The notes under the pieces were generated by a model. That model was given only the letters and a program-made list of their open reading frames with translations. It did no database searches and was not told the origin of the DNA. The position numbers were made by a program, and so were the translations under genes. From assembly GCA_002435835.1 (NCBI GenBank), contig DIVM01000365.1, positions 7,453-13,129 of the forward strand: a stretch of 5,677 bases of DNA, in the 5' to 3' direction. Source of the stretch: Firmicutes bacterium UBA6132 (GTDB taxonomy: Bacteria; Bacillota_A; Clostridia; Tissierellales; Sedimentibacteraceae). Shown here piece after piece: positions 1-5,677 of this stretch. The first letter of the stretch is position 1, and the number at the start of each line of letters is the position of its first letter.

Positions 1-3000
1 ACTATATTATTAATTACTTCTTTATATTTTATAAAATTACCAGAATAAATAACTTCGTGGCATTTTGTTACCCATTTTTCGTAAAGTTCATTTACAGAAC
101 CTTTTACTTTTTCATAAGGTCTTGTTCTATATGTTGCACGCATTAATGTGTCACCTATTACAACTGACATTAAAAGTCTTGTTGCAAGAGGTATAGAGAT
201 TTTAAATCCTGGCTGTTTTTCTAATCCTACAGTATTAAATGATATAACAGGTATATTTTCATAACCAGAATCTTTTAATGCTTTTCTTATAAAACCAATA
301 TAATTTGTAGCTCTACATCCTCCCCCTGTTTGAGATATTAAGAGAGAAGTGTTATCTAAATCATATTTGCCTGAATCCAAAGCATTTATGAGCTGTCCTA
401 CAACTATAATGGATGGATAGCATGCATCATTGTTAACAACTCTAAGTCCAACATCCACAGCTTTTTTATCAACAGCAGGTAGAACTTCAAGATTATAACC
501 TGCTTTTTTTCCAGCTGTTTGGAAAAATTGAAAATGAATTGGAGACATTTGTGGTACAAGTATTGTATGCTTTTTTTTCATTTCCTTTGTAAATACAACC
601 CTTTTTACAGAATTGTCTATTCTTTTATGATGGATATTGTGTTTATCTCTTTCTTTTATGGAAGCTATTAATGAACGTATTCTAATTCTTATGGCTCCAA
701 GGTTAGTGATTTCATCAATTTTAATTACTGTATATATTTTATTATTTCTTTCAAGTATTTCATTAACTTGGTCGGTAGTAACAGCATCAAGGCCACAACC
801 AAATGAGTTAAGCTGTATTAATTCTAAATTATCTACATTGGAAACATATGTTGCTGCAGCATAAAGTCTTGTGTGGTATGACCATTGATCTATTACACGT
901 AAAGGTCTTTCAATTGGATATGCATTTTTAAGTGCATCTTCTGAAAGAACTACTAAGCCGTAACCTTCAATCATTTCTGGTATACCATGATTTATTTCTG
1001 GATCCACATGGTATGGCCTTCCAGCAAGAACAATACCTTTTAAATTATTTTTATTTATGAATTCAAGAGCTTTTGAACCTTCATTTAAAACATCTTCTTT
1101 ATACAAATAAAGTTCATCATAAGCTTTATCAACAGCTTCTTTAATTTCATCGTAAGTTAGAAATTCATCTTTAAGTTCCTTATAAAGTTTATTTGTAACT
1201 CTTTCTTTATCATTTAAGTTTAAGAAAGGTTTATAAAATTTAACTCCTTCAAGGTTTATATTAGCTTCAATAGATTCAGGATATGAAACAACAACAGGAC
1301 AATTAAAATGGTTGCCTGCATTTTCATCTTCCATTATATTATAGGCTATGCAAGGATAAAATATTTTTGAAACTTTTTTATTTTGTACAAGGTCCAGTAT
1401 GTGACCGTGTGTTATTTTACCTGGATAACATACTGATTCAGATGGAATTGTACCCATTCCAAGTTCATATATATTTTTGTTAGAAACACCTGAAATAACT
1501 ACTTTATATTTTAGTTCAGTAAAGAATGTGAACCAAAAAGGGTAGTCTTCATACATGTTTAAAACTCTTGGTATACCTATTTCACCACGAATAGCATCTG
1601 TTTTATTTAATGGCTTATAGTTAAATACACGTTTATATTTATATTTATATAAGTTTGGTAAACTTTCCTTTTTTTCTGTATGCATTAATTTTTCAGCACC
1701 GCGTTCGCAGCGGTTACCAGATACAAAGTATCTTTCATCAGAAAATTTATTAATAGTGAGCAAACAGTTGTTTGCACATAACCCACAACGTTCCATGGTT
1801 GTATCAAATGCAAAATTATCAAGTTCTTCTAAACTTACAAAAGAAGTTTGTATTTTATTTTCATCATAATTCTCTTTAGCAATAATAGCTGCACCAAAAG
1901 CACCCATTGTACCTGCAATATCAGGTCTTATAACTTCTCTGCCTGTAATAAGTTCAAAAGCTCGAAGTACTGAATTGTTATAAAAAGTACCACCTTGAAC
2001 AACTATTTTATTGCCAATTGAATCAAGTGATTTAAGTCTAATAACTTTAAATAAAGCATTTTTAATTACAGAATAAGAAATACCTGCAGATATATCACTT
2101 AGGGTAGCTCCTTCTCTTTGTGCTTGTTTTACTTTTGAATTCATGAAAACAGTGCACCTTGTTCCTAAATCAACAGGGTTTTTTGAAAATTTAGCTGATT
2201 CTGCAAAATCTTGTATGTTCATATCCAAAGATTTTGCAAAAGTTTCAATAAATGAACCACAACCTGATGAACATGCTTCATTTAGCGCAATAGAATCTAT
2301 TACTCCATTTTTAATAAGCATGCTTTTCATGTCTTGTCCACCGATATCGATTATGAAATCAACACCATTTAAGAAAAAATCTGCAGCTTTATAATGAGCT
2401 ATTGTCTCAATTTCTCCTATATCAACATTTAATGCAGCTTTGATTAAAAATTCTCCATATCCTGTTACTGCAGTATGTTTTATTTTTATTTTATCATGCA
2501 TTTTAGAGTACATTTCTTTTATAGCAGCAACTGCAGAATTTAAAGGATTACCTTTATTGCTTGAATAGTAAGAAAATAAAATTTCACCATTTTCTGTTAT
2601 TAAAATAAGTTTTGTTGTAGTACTGCCTGCATCTATACCAAGAAATGCATTACCTGAATATTCATTTATATTAACTCTCTTTGCTTTATGTTCATTGTGA
2701 CGATTTATAAAACGATTAAAATCTTCTTCATCTTTAAATAATGGCTCTAAATCTTTTTTTCGATATTCAATATTTGAATTTGTTATGGTATCAGTTAATT
2801 TTGAATAAAATTCATTAAAGTTTACTTCTTCATTATTTTGAGATAATAACGCTGCGCCCAGGGCAACATAATAATTGGCATCTTGAGGACATATTGCGTA
2901 TTCATCTGTTAAATTTAAAGTTTGTTTAAATCTTTCCCTTAATTCAGAAAGGAAAAATAATGGTCCACCTAAGAATGCTACCTTTCCTTTAATAGGTCTT

Positions 3001-3608
3001 CCTTGAGCAAGTCCGCTAATAGTTTGATTTACAACAGCTTGAAAAATAGATGCTGCAATATCTTCTTGTCTTGCACCTTCGTTTAATAAAGGTTGCACGT
3101 CAGATTTAGCAAAAACCCCACAGCGGGAAGCTATTGGATATAATGTTTTATGTTTTTTAGACAATTCATTTAACCCTGATGCATCAGTTCTCATTAAAAC
3201 AGCCATTTGGTCTATAAAAGCTCCAGTACCGCCTGCACATGTACCGTTCATACGCTGTTCTAAGTTTCCAGAAAGATAAGTTATTTTCGCATCTTCACCA
3301 CCAAGTTCTATTGCAACATTTGTATCGGGTACATATTTTTCAATAGCTTTTGTACATGCAGCAACTTCTTGAACAAAAGGTATATTTAAATATTTTGATA
3401 CATCAATTGCACCAGAACCAGTAACACTTATTTTAATAATACTGTCTTTAAGGTGTTCAGAGGCATTTTTAATTATTTCTGAAACTGTGTTTTTTATGTC
3501 GGAATAATGTCTTTCGTACTGTTTGTGTATTATATTGCCCACTTTATCTATAACAGCAATTTTAACAGTAGTAGATCCTATATCCAGCCCTACTAAGAAA
3601 TTTTTCAT
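1..3608 (-). CDS. Giant acyl-CoA dehydratase activase-type Fe-S ATPase (two BadF/BadG/BcrA/BcrD modules plus DUF2229-like module), 3'-partial
   Basis: The frame stays open for 1202 codons from ATG 3608-3606 to the window edge; the C-terminus lies outside. Related clostridial proteins run to roughly 1400 residues or more, so perhaps 200 are missing. The start follows AGGAGG (3618-3623) by 9 bases. Module 1 (about 1-255) is an ASKHA ATPase with DIGSTTVK (9-16), ELGGEDAK (101-108), GTCAGGTG with C124, and SRCGVFAKS with C163. Module 2 (about 321-580) repeats the pattern: DAGSTTTK (326-333), DIGGQDMK (421-428), ACSSGCG with C446 and C450, and GTRCTVF with C485. A cysteine cluster follows (C608, C611, C615, C634). 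The rest resembles DUF2229/COG3580-3581, with VCYPGK (C727), YPC (C753), GRPYHVDPE (863-871), FGCGLDAVTTDQ (C938), NDACYPS (C1063) and QTGGGCRATNY (C1098). Known activases such as HgdC use ATP hydrolysis to push a low-potential electron into a dehydratase or reductase. The substrate or partner here is unknown, and no separate dehydratase subunits are visible. It is probably cytosolic, since I see no signal peptide or membrane segment. Confidence 0.93.
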   Translation of the reverse strand, partial: MKNFLVGLDIGSTTVKIAVIDKVGNIIHKQYERHYSDIKNTVSEIIKNASEHLKDSIIKISVTGSGAIDVSKYLNIPFVQEVAACTKAIEKYVPDTNVAIELGGEDAKITYLSGNLEQRMNGTCAGGTGAFIDQMAVLMRTDASGLNELSKKHKTLYPIASRCGVFAKSDVQPLLNEGARQEDIAASIFQAVVNQTISGLAQGRPIKGKVAFLGGPLFFLSELRERFKQTLNLTDEYAICPQDANYYVALGAALLSQNNEEVNFNEFYSKLTDTITNSNIEYRKKDLEPLFKDEEDFNRFINRHNEHKAKRVNINEYSGNAFLGIDAGSTTTKLILITENGEILFSYYSSNKGNPLNSAVAAIKEMYSKMHDKIKIKHTAVTGYGEFLIKAALNVDIGEIETIAHYKAADFFLNGVDFIIDIGGQDMKSMLIKNGVIDSIALNEACSSGCGSFIETFAKSLDMNIQDFAESAKFSKNPVDLGTRCTVFMNSKVKQAQREGATLSDISAGISYSVIKNALFKVIRLKSLDSIGNKIVVQGGTFYNNSVLRAFELITGREVIRPDIAGTMGAFGAAIIAKENYDENKIQTSFVSLEELDNFAFDTTMERCGLCANNCLLTINKFSDERYFVSGNRCERGAEKLMHTEKKESLPNLYKYKYKRVFNYKPLNKTDAIRGEIGIPRVLNMYEDYPFWFTFFTELKYKVVISGVSNKNIYELGMGTIPSESVCYPGKITHGHILDLVQNKKVSKIFYPCIAYNIMEDENAGNHFNCPVVVSYPESIEANINLEGVKFYKPFLNLNDKERVTNKLYKELKDEFLTYDEIKEAVDKAYDELYLYKEDVLNEGSKALEFINKNNLKGIVLAGRPYHVDPEINHGIPEMIEGYGLVVLSEDALKNAYPIERPLRVIDQWSYHTRLYAAATYVSNVDNLELIQLNSFGCGLDAVTTDQVNEILERNNKIYTVIKIDEITNLGAIRIRIRSLIASIKERDKHNIHHKRIDNSVKRVVFTKEMKKKHTILVPQMSPIHFQFFQTAGKKAGYNLEVLPAVDKKAVDVGLRVVNNDACYPSIIVVGQLINALDSGKYDLDNTSLLISQTGGGCRATNYIGFIRKALKDSGYENIPVISFNTVGLEKQPGFKISIPLATRLLMSVVIGDTLMRATYRTRPYEKVKGSVNELYEKWVTKCHEVIYSGNFIKYKEVINNI

Positions 3609-3622
3609 TTTATAATTCCTCC

Positions 3623-3645
3623 TAAAACTAATTAAATTAGTTTTA
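3623..3645. promoter_or_regulatory. Perfect palindrome adjoining the activase ribosome binding site (candidate operator or leader hairpin)
   Basis: The arms AAAACTAATT (3624-3633) and AATTAGTTTT (3635-3644) are exact reverse complements around one central base. One further pair (T3623/A3645) gives 11-base arms. The left end touches the AGGAGG site of the activase gene (3618-3623, minus strand). The predicted leftward transcript starts near 3715, so the element is transcribed and lies in the 5' leader. As DNA it looks like a homodimeric repressor operator. As RNA it could form an AU-rich hairpin abutting the ribosome binding site, with a loop of a few bases. I cannot assign it to a regulator family. 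Confidence 0.55.
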
Positions 3646-3721
3646 AATATAAAATAAATATATTATGGTTTATTGATTCTTATGATATATATACACCATA
3701 GAATATTTATAACATCCTTAT

Positions 3722-3749
3722 ATTATATCAAATCCATGGATAAAATCAA
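3722..3749 (-). promoter_or_regulatory. Sigma-70-type extended -10 promoter for the activase gene
   Basis: On the minus strand a -35 hexamer TTGATT (3749-3744) is followed after 16 bases by TATAAT (3727-3722). The -10 carries an upstream TGA, making an extended -10 (TGATATAAT). Transcription should start near 3715, giving a leader of about 106 bases before the ATG at 3608. The leader includes the palindrome at 3623-3645. Confidence 0.7.
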
Positions 3750-3765
3750 CTTAAATAATTTTAAA

Positions 3766-3781
3766 TGGCACCTGTTTTGCA
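3766..3781 (+). promoter_or_regulatory. Sigma-54 (-24/-12) promoter element, rightward
   Basis: TGGCAC (3766-3771), five bases, then TTGCA (3777-3781) matches the RpoN/SigL consensus TGGCAC-N5-TTGCA in full. The invariant GG (3767-3768) and GC (3779-3780) are ten bases apart. The element stands out as a relatively GC-rich island in AT-rich DNA. Transcription would start near 3792 and run toward the hydrolase gene at 3981, with a leader of about 190 bases. Sigma-54 promoters need an enhancer-binding activator bound upstream; the palindrome at 3623-3645 lies about 150-170 bases upstream, a plausible distance. Whether the promoter is used is inference. Confidence 0.6.
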
Positions 3782-3923
3782 AGTATTTAAAAAACTCCTA
3801 AAAATAAGTGATTTTTGTAAATAAAATATGTGAAATATGGAGAAAATTTGAACATATAATATTTAATTTATGGTAAAATTTTACAATATATTTTTTAAAT
3901 TTAATGGATAAATAATAAATGCA

Positions 3924-3952
3924 TTGATTTAATATTTATATAAAGGTAAAAT
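3924..3952 (+). promoter_or_regulatory. Sigma-70-type promoter for the metallo-hydrolase gene
   Basis: TTGATT (3924-3929), a 17-base spacer and TAAAAT (3947-3952) form a good vegetative promoter. The predicted start near 3959 gives a leader of only about 20 bases. The strong AGGGAGGAG ribosome binding site (3967-3975) falls inside it, 5 bases before the ATG. Confidence 0.6.
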
Positions 3953-3980
3953 ATAATAAAACAATAAGGGAGGAGCATTT

Positions 3981-4655
3981 ATGAAACTTACATATTTAGG
4001 ACATTCAGTTATAATGATCGAAGAAGATAATTTTAAAGGAATAATAGATCCTTTTATAAAGGGAAACAATAGTGAAGTAAAACTTGATGATTTATTTAAT
4101 ATAACACATATTTTTGTAACGCATGGACATGGTGATCACTTAGGAGATACTGTTGAAATAGCAAAGAAAAATAATTCGCTAATAATAACAAATCATGAAA
4201 TAGCTACTTATTTAAATAAATTTAGTTTGAATACACATTCTATGCATATAGGCGGAAGAACGAAGTTTGATTTTGGAACAGTAAAGATGACAAATGCACT
4301 TCATGGATCGGGCATATCAGAAGGTAATACAATGATATACGGAGGAAATCCATGTGGATTTATAATAGAAGTAAATGGCAAAAAAATATATCATGCTGGA
4401 GATACGGGATTAACATATGATATGAAGCTTTTACAAAGTGAAAATATAGATGTAGCTTTTATTCCAATTGGAGGTAACTATACAATGGATATAAATGATG
4501 CAGTATTAGCAGTTGACTTTATAAAACCTAAAAAAGTTGTACCTATACATTATAATACTTTTGATGTAATCAAAGCAGATCCAAATGAATTTAAGAAAAA
4601 AGTTGTCCAAACAGAAACAATAATTTTAAATATAAACCAGTCTATGGATATATAG
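3981..4655 (+). CDS. UPF0173-type metal-dependent hydrolase (metallo-beta-lactamase fold)
   Basis: This 224-residue protein is a complete single-domain metallo-beta-lactamase-fold hydrolase, of normal length for the UPF0173 group (about 225-230 residues). It opens with MKLTYLGHS and an IDPF motif (22-25), both characteristic of this group. The HxHxDH metal motif is [10 protein letters not shown] (47-56: H48, H50, D52, H53). Further likely ligands are H108 (ALHGSG), D141 (HAGDTGL) and H190 (PIHYNTF), giving the set expected for a two-metal site. No signal peptide is seen, so it is probably cytosolic. The substrate of this group is not established, and the beta-lactamase name refers to the fold only. 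AGGGAGGAG lies 5 bases before the ATG. The gene has its own promoter, and the next gene has another, so it is probably monocistronic. No clear terminator follows, so some read-through is possible. Confidence 0.93.
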   Translation: MKLTYLGHSVIMIEEDNFKGIIDPFIKGNNSEVKLDDLFNITHIFVTHGHGDHLGDTVEIAKKNNSLIITNHEIATYLNKFSLNTHSMHIGGRTKFDFGTVKMTNALHGSGISEGNTMIYGGNPCGFIIEVNGKKIYHAGDTGLTYDMKLLQSENIDVAFIPIGGNYTMDINDAVLAVDFIKPKKVVPIHYNTFDVIKADPNEFKKKVVQTETIILNINQSMDI

Positions 4656-4686
4656 ATGTTTTAATTAATTTATGAAAGTAAATATA

Positions 4687-4714
4687 TTGAAATAATAAAA
4701 GTATATGATATAAT
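4687..4714 (+). promoter_or_regulatory. Extended -10 promoter for the PII-like gene
   Basis: TTGAAA (4687-4692), a 16-base spacer and TATAAT (4709-4714), preceded by TGA, form a strong extended -10 promoter. The predicted start is about 4721, which coincides with the first strand of the predicted closing stem of the leader. The leader would be about 127 bases long. Confidence 0.7.
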
Positions 4715-4720
4715 AATATT

Positions 4721-4806
4721 ATTACCACCAAAGAAGTCACTAGGGGACTACTTAGTACAAGTTAAAAGTGATAACTTGCGTCAACGTTCTACGAATGATA
4801 GGTAAA
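4721..4806 (+). ncRNA. Candidate structured 5' leader RNA (multi-stem junction), family not recognised
   Basis: Right after the predicted transcription start, TTACC (4722-4726) can pair with GGTAA (4801-4805) to close a domain. Inside it are two hairpins. The first has stem AAG-A-AGTC (4731-4738) against GACT-A-CTT (4746-4753), with one A-A mismatch and a 7-base loop. The second is a perfect 7-bp stem, CAAGTTA (4758-4764) with TAACTTG (4772-4778), and a 7-base loop. A short CGT/ACG stem (4785-4787 with 4791-4793) is possible. The block is less AT-rich than its flanks. I do not recognise a known riboswitch, T-box or ribozyme consensus. No terminator hairpin lies between it and the start codon, so any control would act on translation or stability. 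The closing helix is short, so the fold is a hypothesis. Confidence 0.45.
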
Positions 4807-4847
4807 CATAATGTAAAATATCTGTAAATAAAAAGCGGGAGGGATAG

Positions 4848-5198
4848 ATGTACTCATTAATATTAATATTGAATGATATTTACAAGTTAGATGCAATACA
4901 TGAATTGTTTTATGAAGAAGAATTAGGTGCAACAACAATTGATAGCCAAGGTATGGGAAAAGTTTTGTTGGATCACAATATCAATGTGCCTATGCTTGCA
5001 AGTGTAAGAAAACTAATTGATGGCAGAAAGCCTTATAATAAAACAGTGTTTAGCGTAATAAGAGATAAGGAAAAACTTGATTCCATAGTGGAAAAAATAA
5101 AAAAAGAATTGGATTATTTTAAAGAGCCTGGTGTAGGATTTATGTTTGTATTGCCTGTTGTAGAAGTATATGGCGCTAAATCAGAAGATGTAAAATAA
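4848..5198 (+). CDS. Small PII-like protein (GlnB/CutA-type ferredoxin-like fold), function unknown
   Basis: The 116-residue product resembles PII signalling proteins in layout. Strand 1 is SLILILN (3-9), helix 1 covers about 10-25, and strand 2 ends in GMG (35-37), where PII has its GxG before the T-loop. Strand 3 is KTVFSVI (65-71), helix 2 covers about 73-90, and GVGFMFVLPVVEVYG (95-109) matches the PII C-terminal GDGKIFVLPVEEV pattern. Differences are clear. The region between strands 2 and 3 lacks a recognisable T-loop uridylylation motif. The B-loop lysine (GDGK) is replaced by F98, and the terminal RIRTG segment is missing. It therefore probably does not bind ATP as classical PII does. 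Canonical GlnB function is unlikely; a regulatory or trimeric binding role is inference. GGGAGGG (4837-4843) precedes the ATG by 4 bases. It has its own promoter, a structured leader and a strong terminator, so it is a single-gene unit. Confidence 0.85.
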   Translation: MYSLILILNDIYKLDAIHELFYEEELGATTIDSQGMGKVLLDHNINVPMLASVRKLIDGRKPYNKTVFSVIRDKEKLDSIVEKIKKELDYFKEPGVGFMFVLPVVEVYGAKSEDVK

Positions 5199-5208
5199 TT
5201 TACATAAT

Positions 5209-5249
5209 AAAGCTTAGTTTCAATGAAAATTTGAAACTAAGCTTTTTTT
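5209..5249 (+). terminator. Strong Rho-independent terminator after the PII-like gene
   Basis: A perfect 15-bp stem (5209-5223 with 5231-5245, arm AAAGCTTAGTTTCAA) with a 7-base loop is followed by a T-run (5243-5249) and five more T residues (5251-5255). It starts 10 bases after the stop codon and isolates the PII-like unit from the feo operon. In the reverse direction the flank lacks a good T-run, so it is mainly one-way. Confidence 0.93.
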
Positions 5250-5300
5250 ATTTTTGTAAAAACAAAATTAAAAAAACAAAAAAATAATTGCATAAGTTTA

Positions 5301-5329
5301 TTGACAATCATTCTCATATAGTCTATAAT
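5301..5329 (+). promoter_or_regulatory. Consensus sigma-70 promoter of the feo operon
   Basis: TTGACA (5301-5306), exactly 17 bases, then TATAAT (5324-5329) is a perfect vegetative promoter. Transcription should start near 5336, giving a leader of about 62 bases to the feoA ATG. A Fur-type box overlaps the -35 and a second lies just after the start, so a naturally strong promoter is held under iron repression. Confidence 0.85.
5302..5316. promoter_or_regulatory. Fur box 1, overlapping the feo -35 element
   Basis: TGACAATCATTCTCA matches the 15-base Fur inverted repeat TGATAATCATTATCA at 13 of 15 positions. It covers five of the six -35 bases and part of the spacer, a position where iron-loaded Fur would block RNA polymerase binding. 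Confidence 0.8.
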
Positions 5330-5343
5330 AAAAATATAGTAAA

Positions 5344-5358
5344 TGAGAATGGTTATCA
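5344..5358. promoter_or_regulatory. Fur box 2, downstream of the feo transcription start
   Basis: TGAGAATGGTTATCA matches the Fur consensus at 12 of 15 positions and lies about 8-22 bases after the predicted start. It is nearly an inverted copy of box 1: CATTCTCAT (5309-5317) and ATGAGAATG (5343-5351) are exact reverse complements. The two sites bracket the promoter core. Confidence 0.65.
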
Positions 5359-5397
5359 AAATCAATCGTTAAATAAACTTGTTTTGGAGGAAATCAT

Positions 5398-5625
5398 ATG
5401 ACATTGGATAATATAAAAGTAGGAAATGGCGGAATAATTGAATCAATAGGTGGAGAAGGACTTTTAAGAAGAAGGCTTCTTGACATGGGATTGACCCCAA
5501 ATACACGTGTAGAAGTAAGAAAAGTAGCGCCAATGGGTGACCCAATAGAACTTCTTATAAGAAGCTATGTTTTAACTATTAGAAAAGAAGAGGCTTCAAA
5601 AATTAAATTAAAAGAGGAAATATAA
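5398..5625 (+). CDS. feoA: FeoA, ferrous iron transport accessory protein
   Basis: This is a 75-residue cytosolic SH3-like protein of normal FeoA length. The core motif RRRLLDMGLTPNTRVEV (24-40) is the family signature, followed by APMGDPIEL (44-52) and the closing Y57-L59-R62 pattern. FeoA works with the FeoB ferrous iron permease in the membrane and is thought to modulate its activity; it is not a transporter itself. GGAGG (5386-5390) lies 7 bases before the ATG. It is the first gene of an iron-regulated operon, and feoB begins one base after its stop codon, which suggests translational coupling. Transcription is predicted to be repressed by Fur when iron is plentiful, from the two boxes bracketing the promoter. 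Nothing in the sequence is unusual. Confidence 0.95.
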   Translation: MTLDNIKVGNGGIIESIGGEGLLRRRLLDMGLTPNTRVEVRKVAPMGDPIELLIRSYVLTIRKEEASKIKLKEEI

Positions 5626-5626
5626 A

Positions 5627-5677
5627 ATGAAATTTACATTTGCTTTAGTAGGCAATCAAAATAGTGGAAAAACAACT
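5627..5677 (+). CDS. feoB: FeoB, ferrous iron transport GTPase/permease, N-terminal fragment
   Basis: Only the first 17 codons are in the window: MKFTFALVGNQNSGKTT. They contain the whole G1 P-loop of the N-terminal GTPase domain (GNQNSGKT, 9-16), placed at the extreme N-terminus as in FeoB. FeoB is a large inner-membrane protein that imports Fe2+ under anaerobic conditions. The ATG starts one base after the feoA TAA, with a GAGG (5614-5617) inside the feoA end serving as ribosome binding site. The assignment rests on the P-loop plus position after feoA. Other TRAFAC GTPases share the P-loop, but the context makes FeoB by far the best reading. Confidence 0.9.
   Translation, partial: MKFTFALVGNQNSGKTT

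Larger units (their letters stand above)
3609..3980. other. Divergent intergenic control region (372 bases, no gene)
   Basis: This stretch separates the leftward activase gene from the rightward hydrolase gene. It contains no credible coding frame: the only short ATG-started frames, such as the 13-codon one from 3871, lack a ribosome binding site. It holds a leftward sigma-70 promoter, a palindrome beside the activase ribosome binding site, a rightward sigma-54-type element and a rightward sigma-70 promoter, each listed separately. Two weaker symmetric elements are also visible: TATGGT (3664-3669) with ACCATA (3695-3700), and the perfect 12-base palindrome GTAAAATTTTAC (3873-3884). In such AT-rich DNA those two may be chance. 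Confidence 0.8.

Noticed and set aside
637..864. A 75-codon open frame on the plus strand
   Set aside because: It lies fully antisense to the activase gene, has no ribosome binding site or promoter, and its translation shows no recognisable domain; it is a shadow of the real frame.
1630..1660. Short tandem TTTATA-type repeat
   Set aside because: It simply encodes the low-complexity YKYKYKR stretch (residues 654-660) of the activase and keeps the frame; no sign of a functional repeat array.
2143..2394. An 83-codon open frame on the plus strand
   Set aside because: It is antisense to the second activase module, with no start signals and no domain; the minus-strand frame carries clear conserved motifs there.
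3848..3879. A second possible rightward promoter (TTGAAC, and TATAAT at 3855-3860)
   Set aside because: No -35 and -10 pair has acceptable spacing; the promoter at 3924-3952 fits better.
3871..3912. A 13-codon frame (MVKFYNIFFKFNG) in the intergenic region
   Set aside because: It is too short, has no ribosome binding site, and sits in AT-rich DNA where such frames are common.
4656..4690. A possible terminator after the metallo-hydrolase gene
   Set aside because: Only a short TTAATTAA symmetry is present, with no stable stem and no T-run.
4721..4806. Known riboswitch or T-box identity for the PII-like leader
   Set aside because: I checked by eye for hallmark sequences of T-box, SAM-I, TPP, c-di-GMP, guanidine-I, Mn2+ (yybP-ykoY), NiCo and hammerhead RNAs and found no convincing match.

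Overview
The window is very AT-rich, has strong GGAGG-type ribosome binding sites and sigma-70-like promoters, and encodes proteins typical of anaerobic Firmicutes. These are a giant 2-hydroxyacyl-CoA dehydratase activase-type iron-sulfur ATPase and a clostridial-type FeoA/FeoB pair. The most likely source is a Clostridium (sensu stricto) or close relative. This rests on protein character and base composition, not on a database match.

Layout: positions 1-3608 on the minus strand hold one very long gene cut by the window's left edge. It has two tandem activase ATPase modules followed by a DUF2229/COG3580-3581-like cysteine-bearing module. Positions 3609-3980 form a 372-base divergent control region. 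It holds an extended -10 promoter for the activase gene, a perfect palindrome next to its ribosome binding site, a textbook sigma-54 (-24/-12) element pointing right, and a sigma-70 promoter for the next gene. Positions 3981-4655 encode a UPF0173-type metallo-beta-lactamase-fold hydrolase. Positions 4656-4847 hold a separate promoter and a leader predicted to fold into a multi-stem junction. Positions 4848-5198 encode a small PII-like protein, closed by a strong intrinsic terminator. From 5300 onward lies an iron-repressed feo operon: a consensus promoter bracketed by two Fur boxes, feoA, and the first 17 codons of feoB.

The genes appear to form at least four independent transcription units rather than one pathway. 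A loose theme is anaerobic iron and iron-sulfur metabolism: ferrous iron uptake beside a large Fe-S ATPase of unknown substrate. No direct functional link can be shown from the sequence. The points most worth a second look are the double activase fusion with four cluster-type cysteines, the sigma-54 element, the structured leader of the PII-like gene, and the PII-like protein's loss of the usual nucleotide-binding residues.
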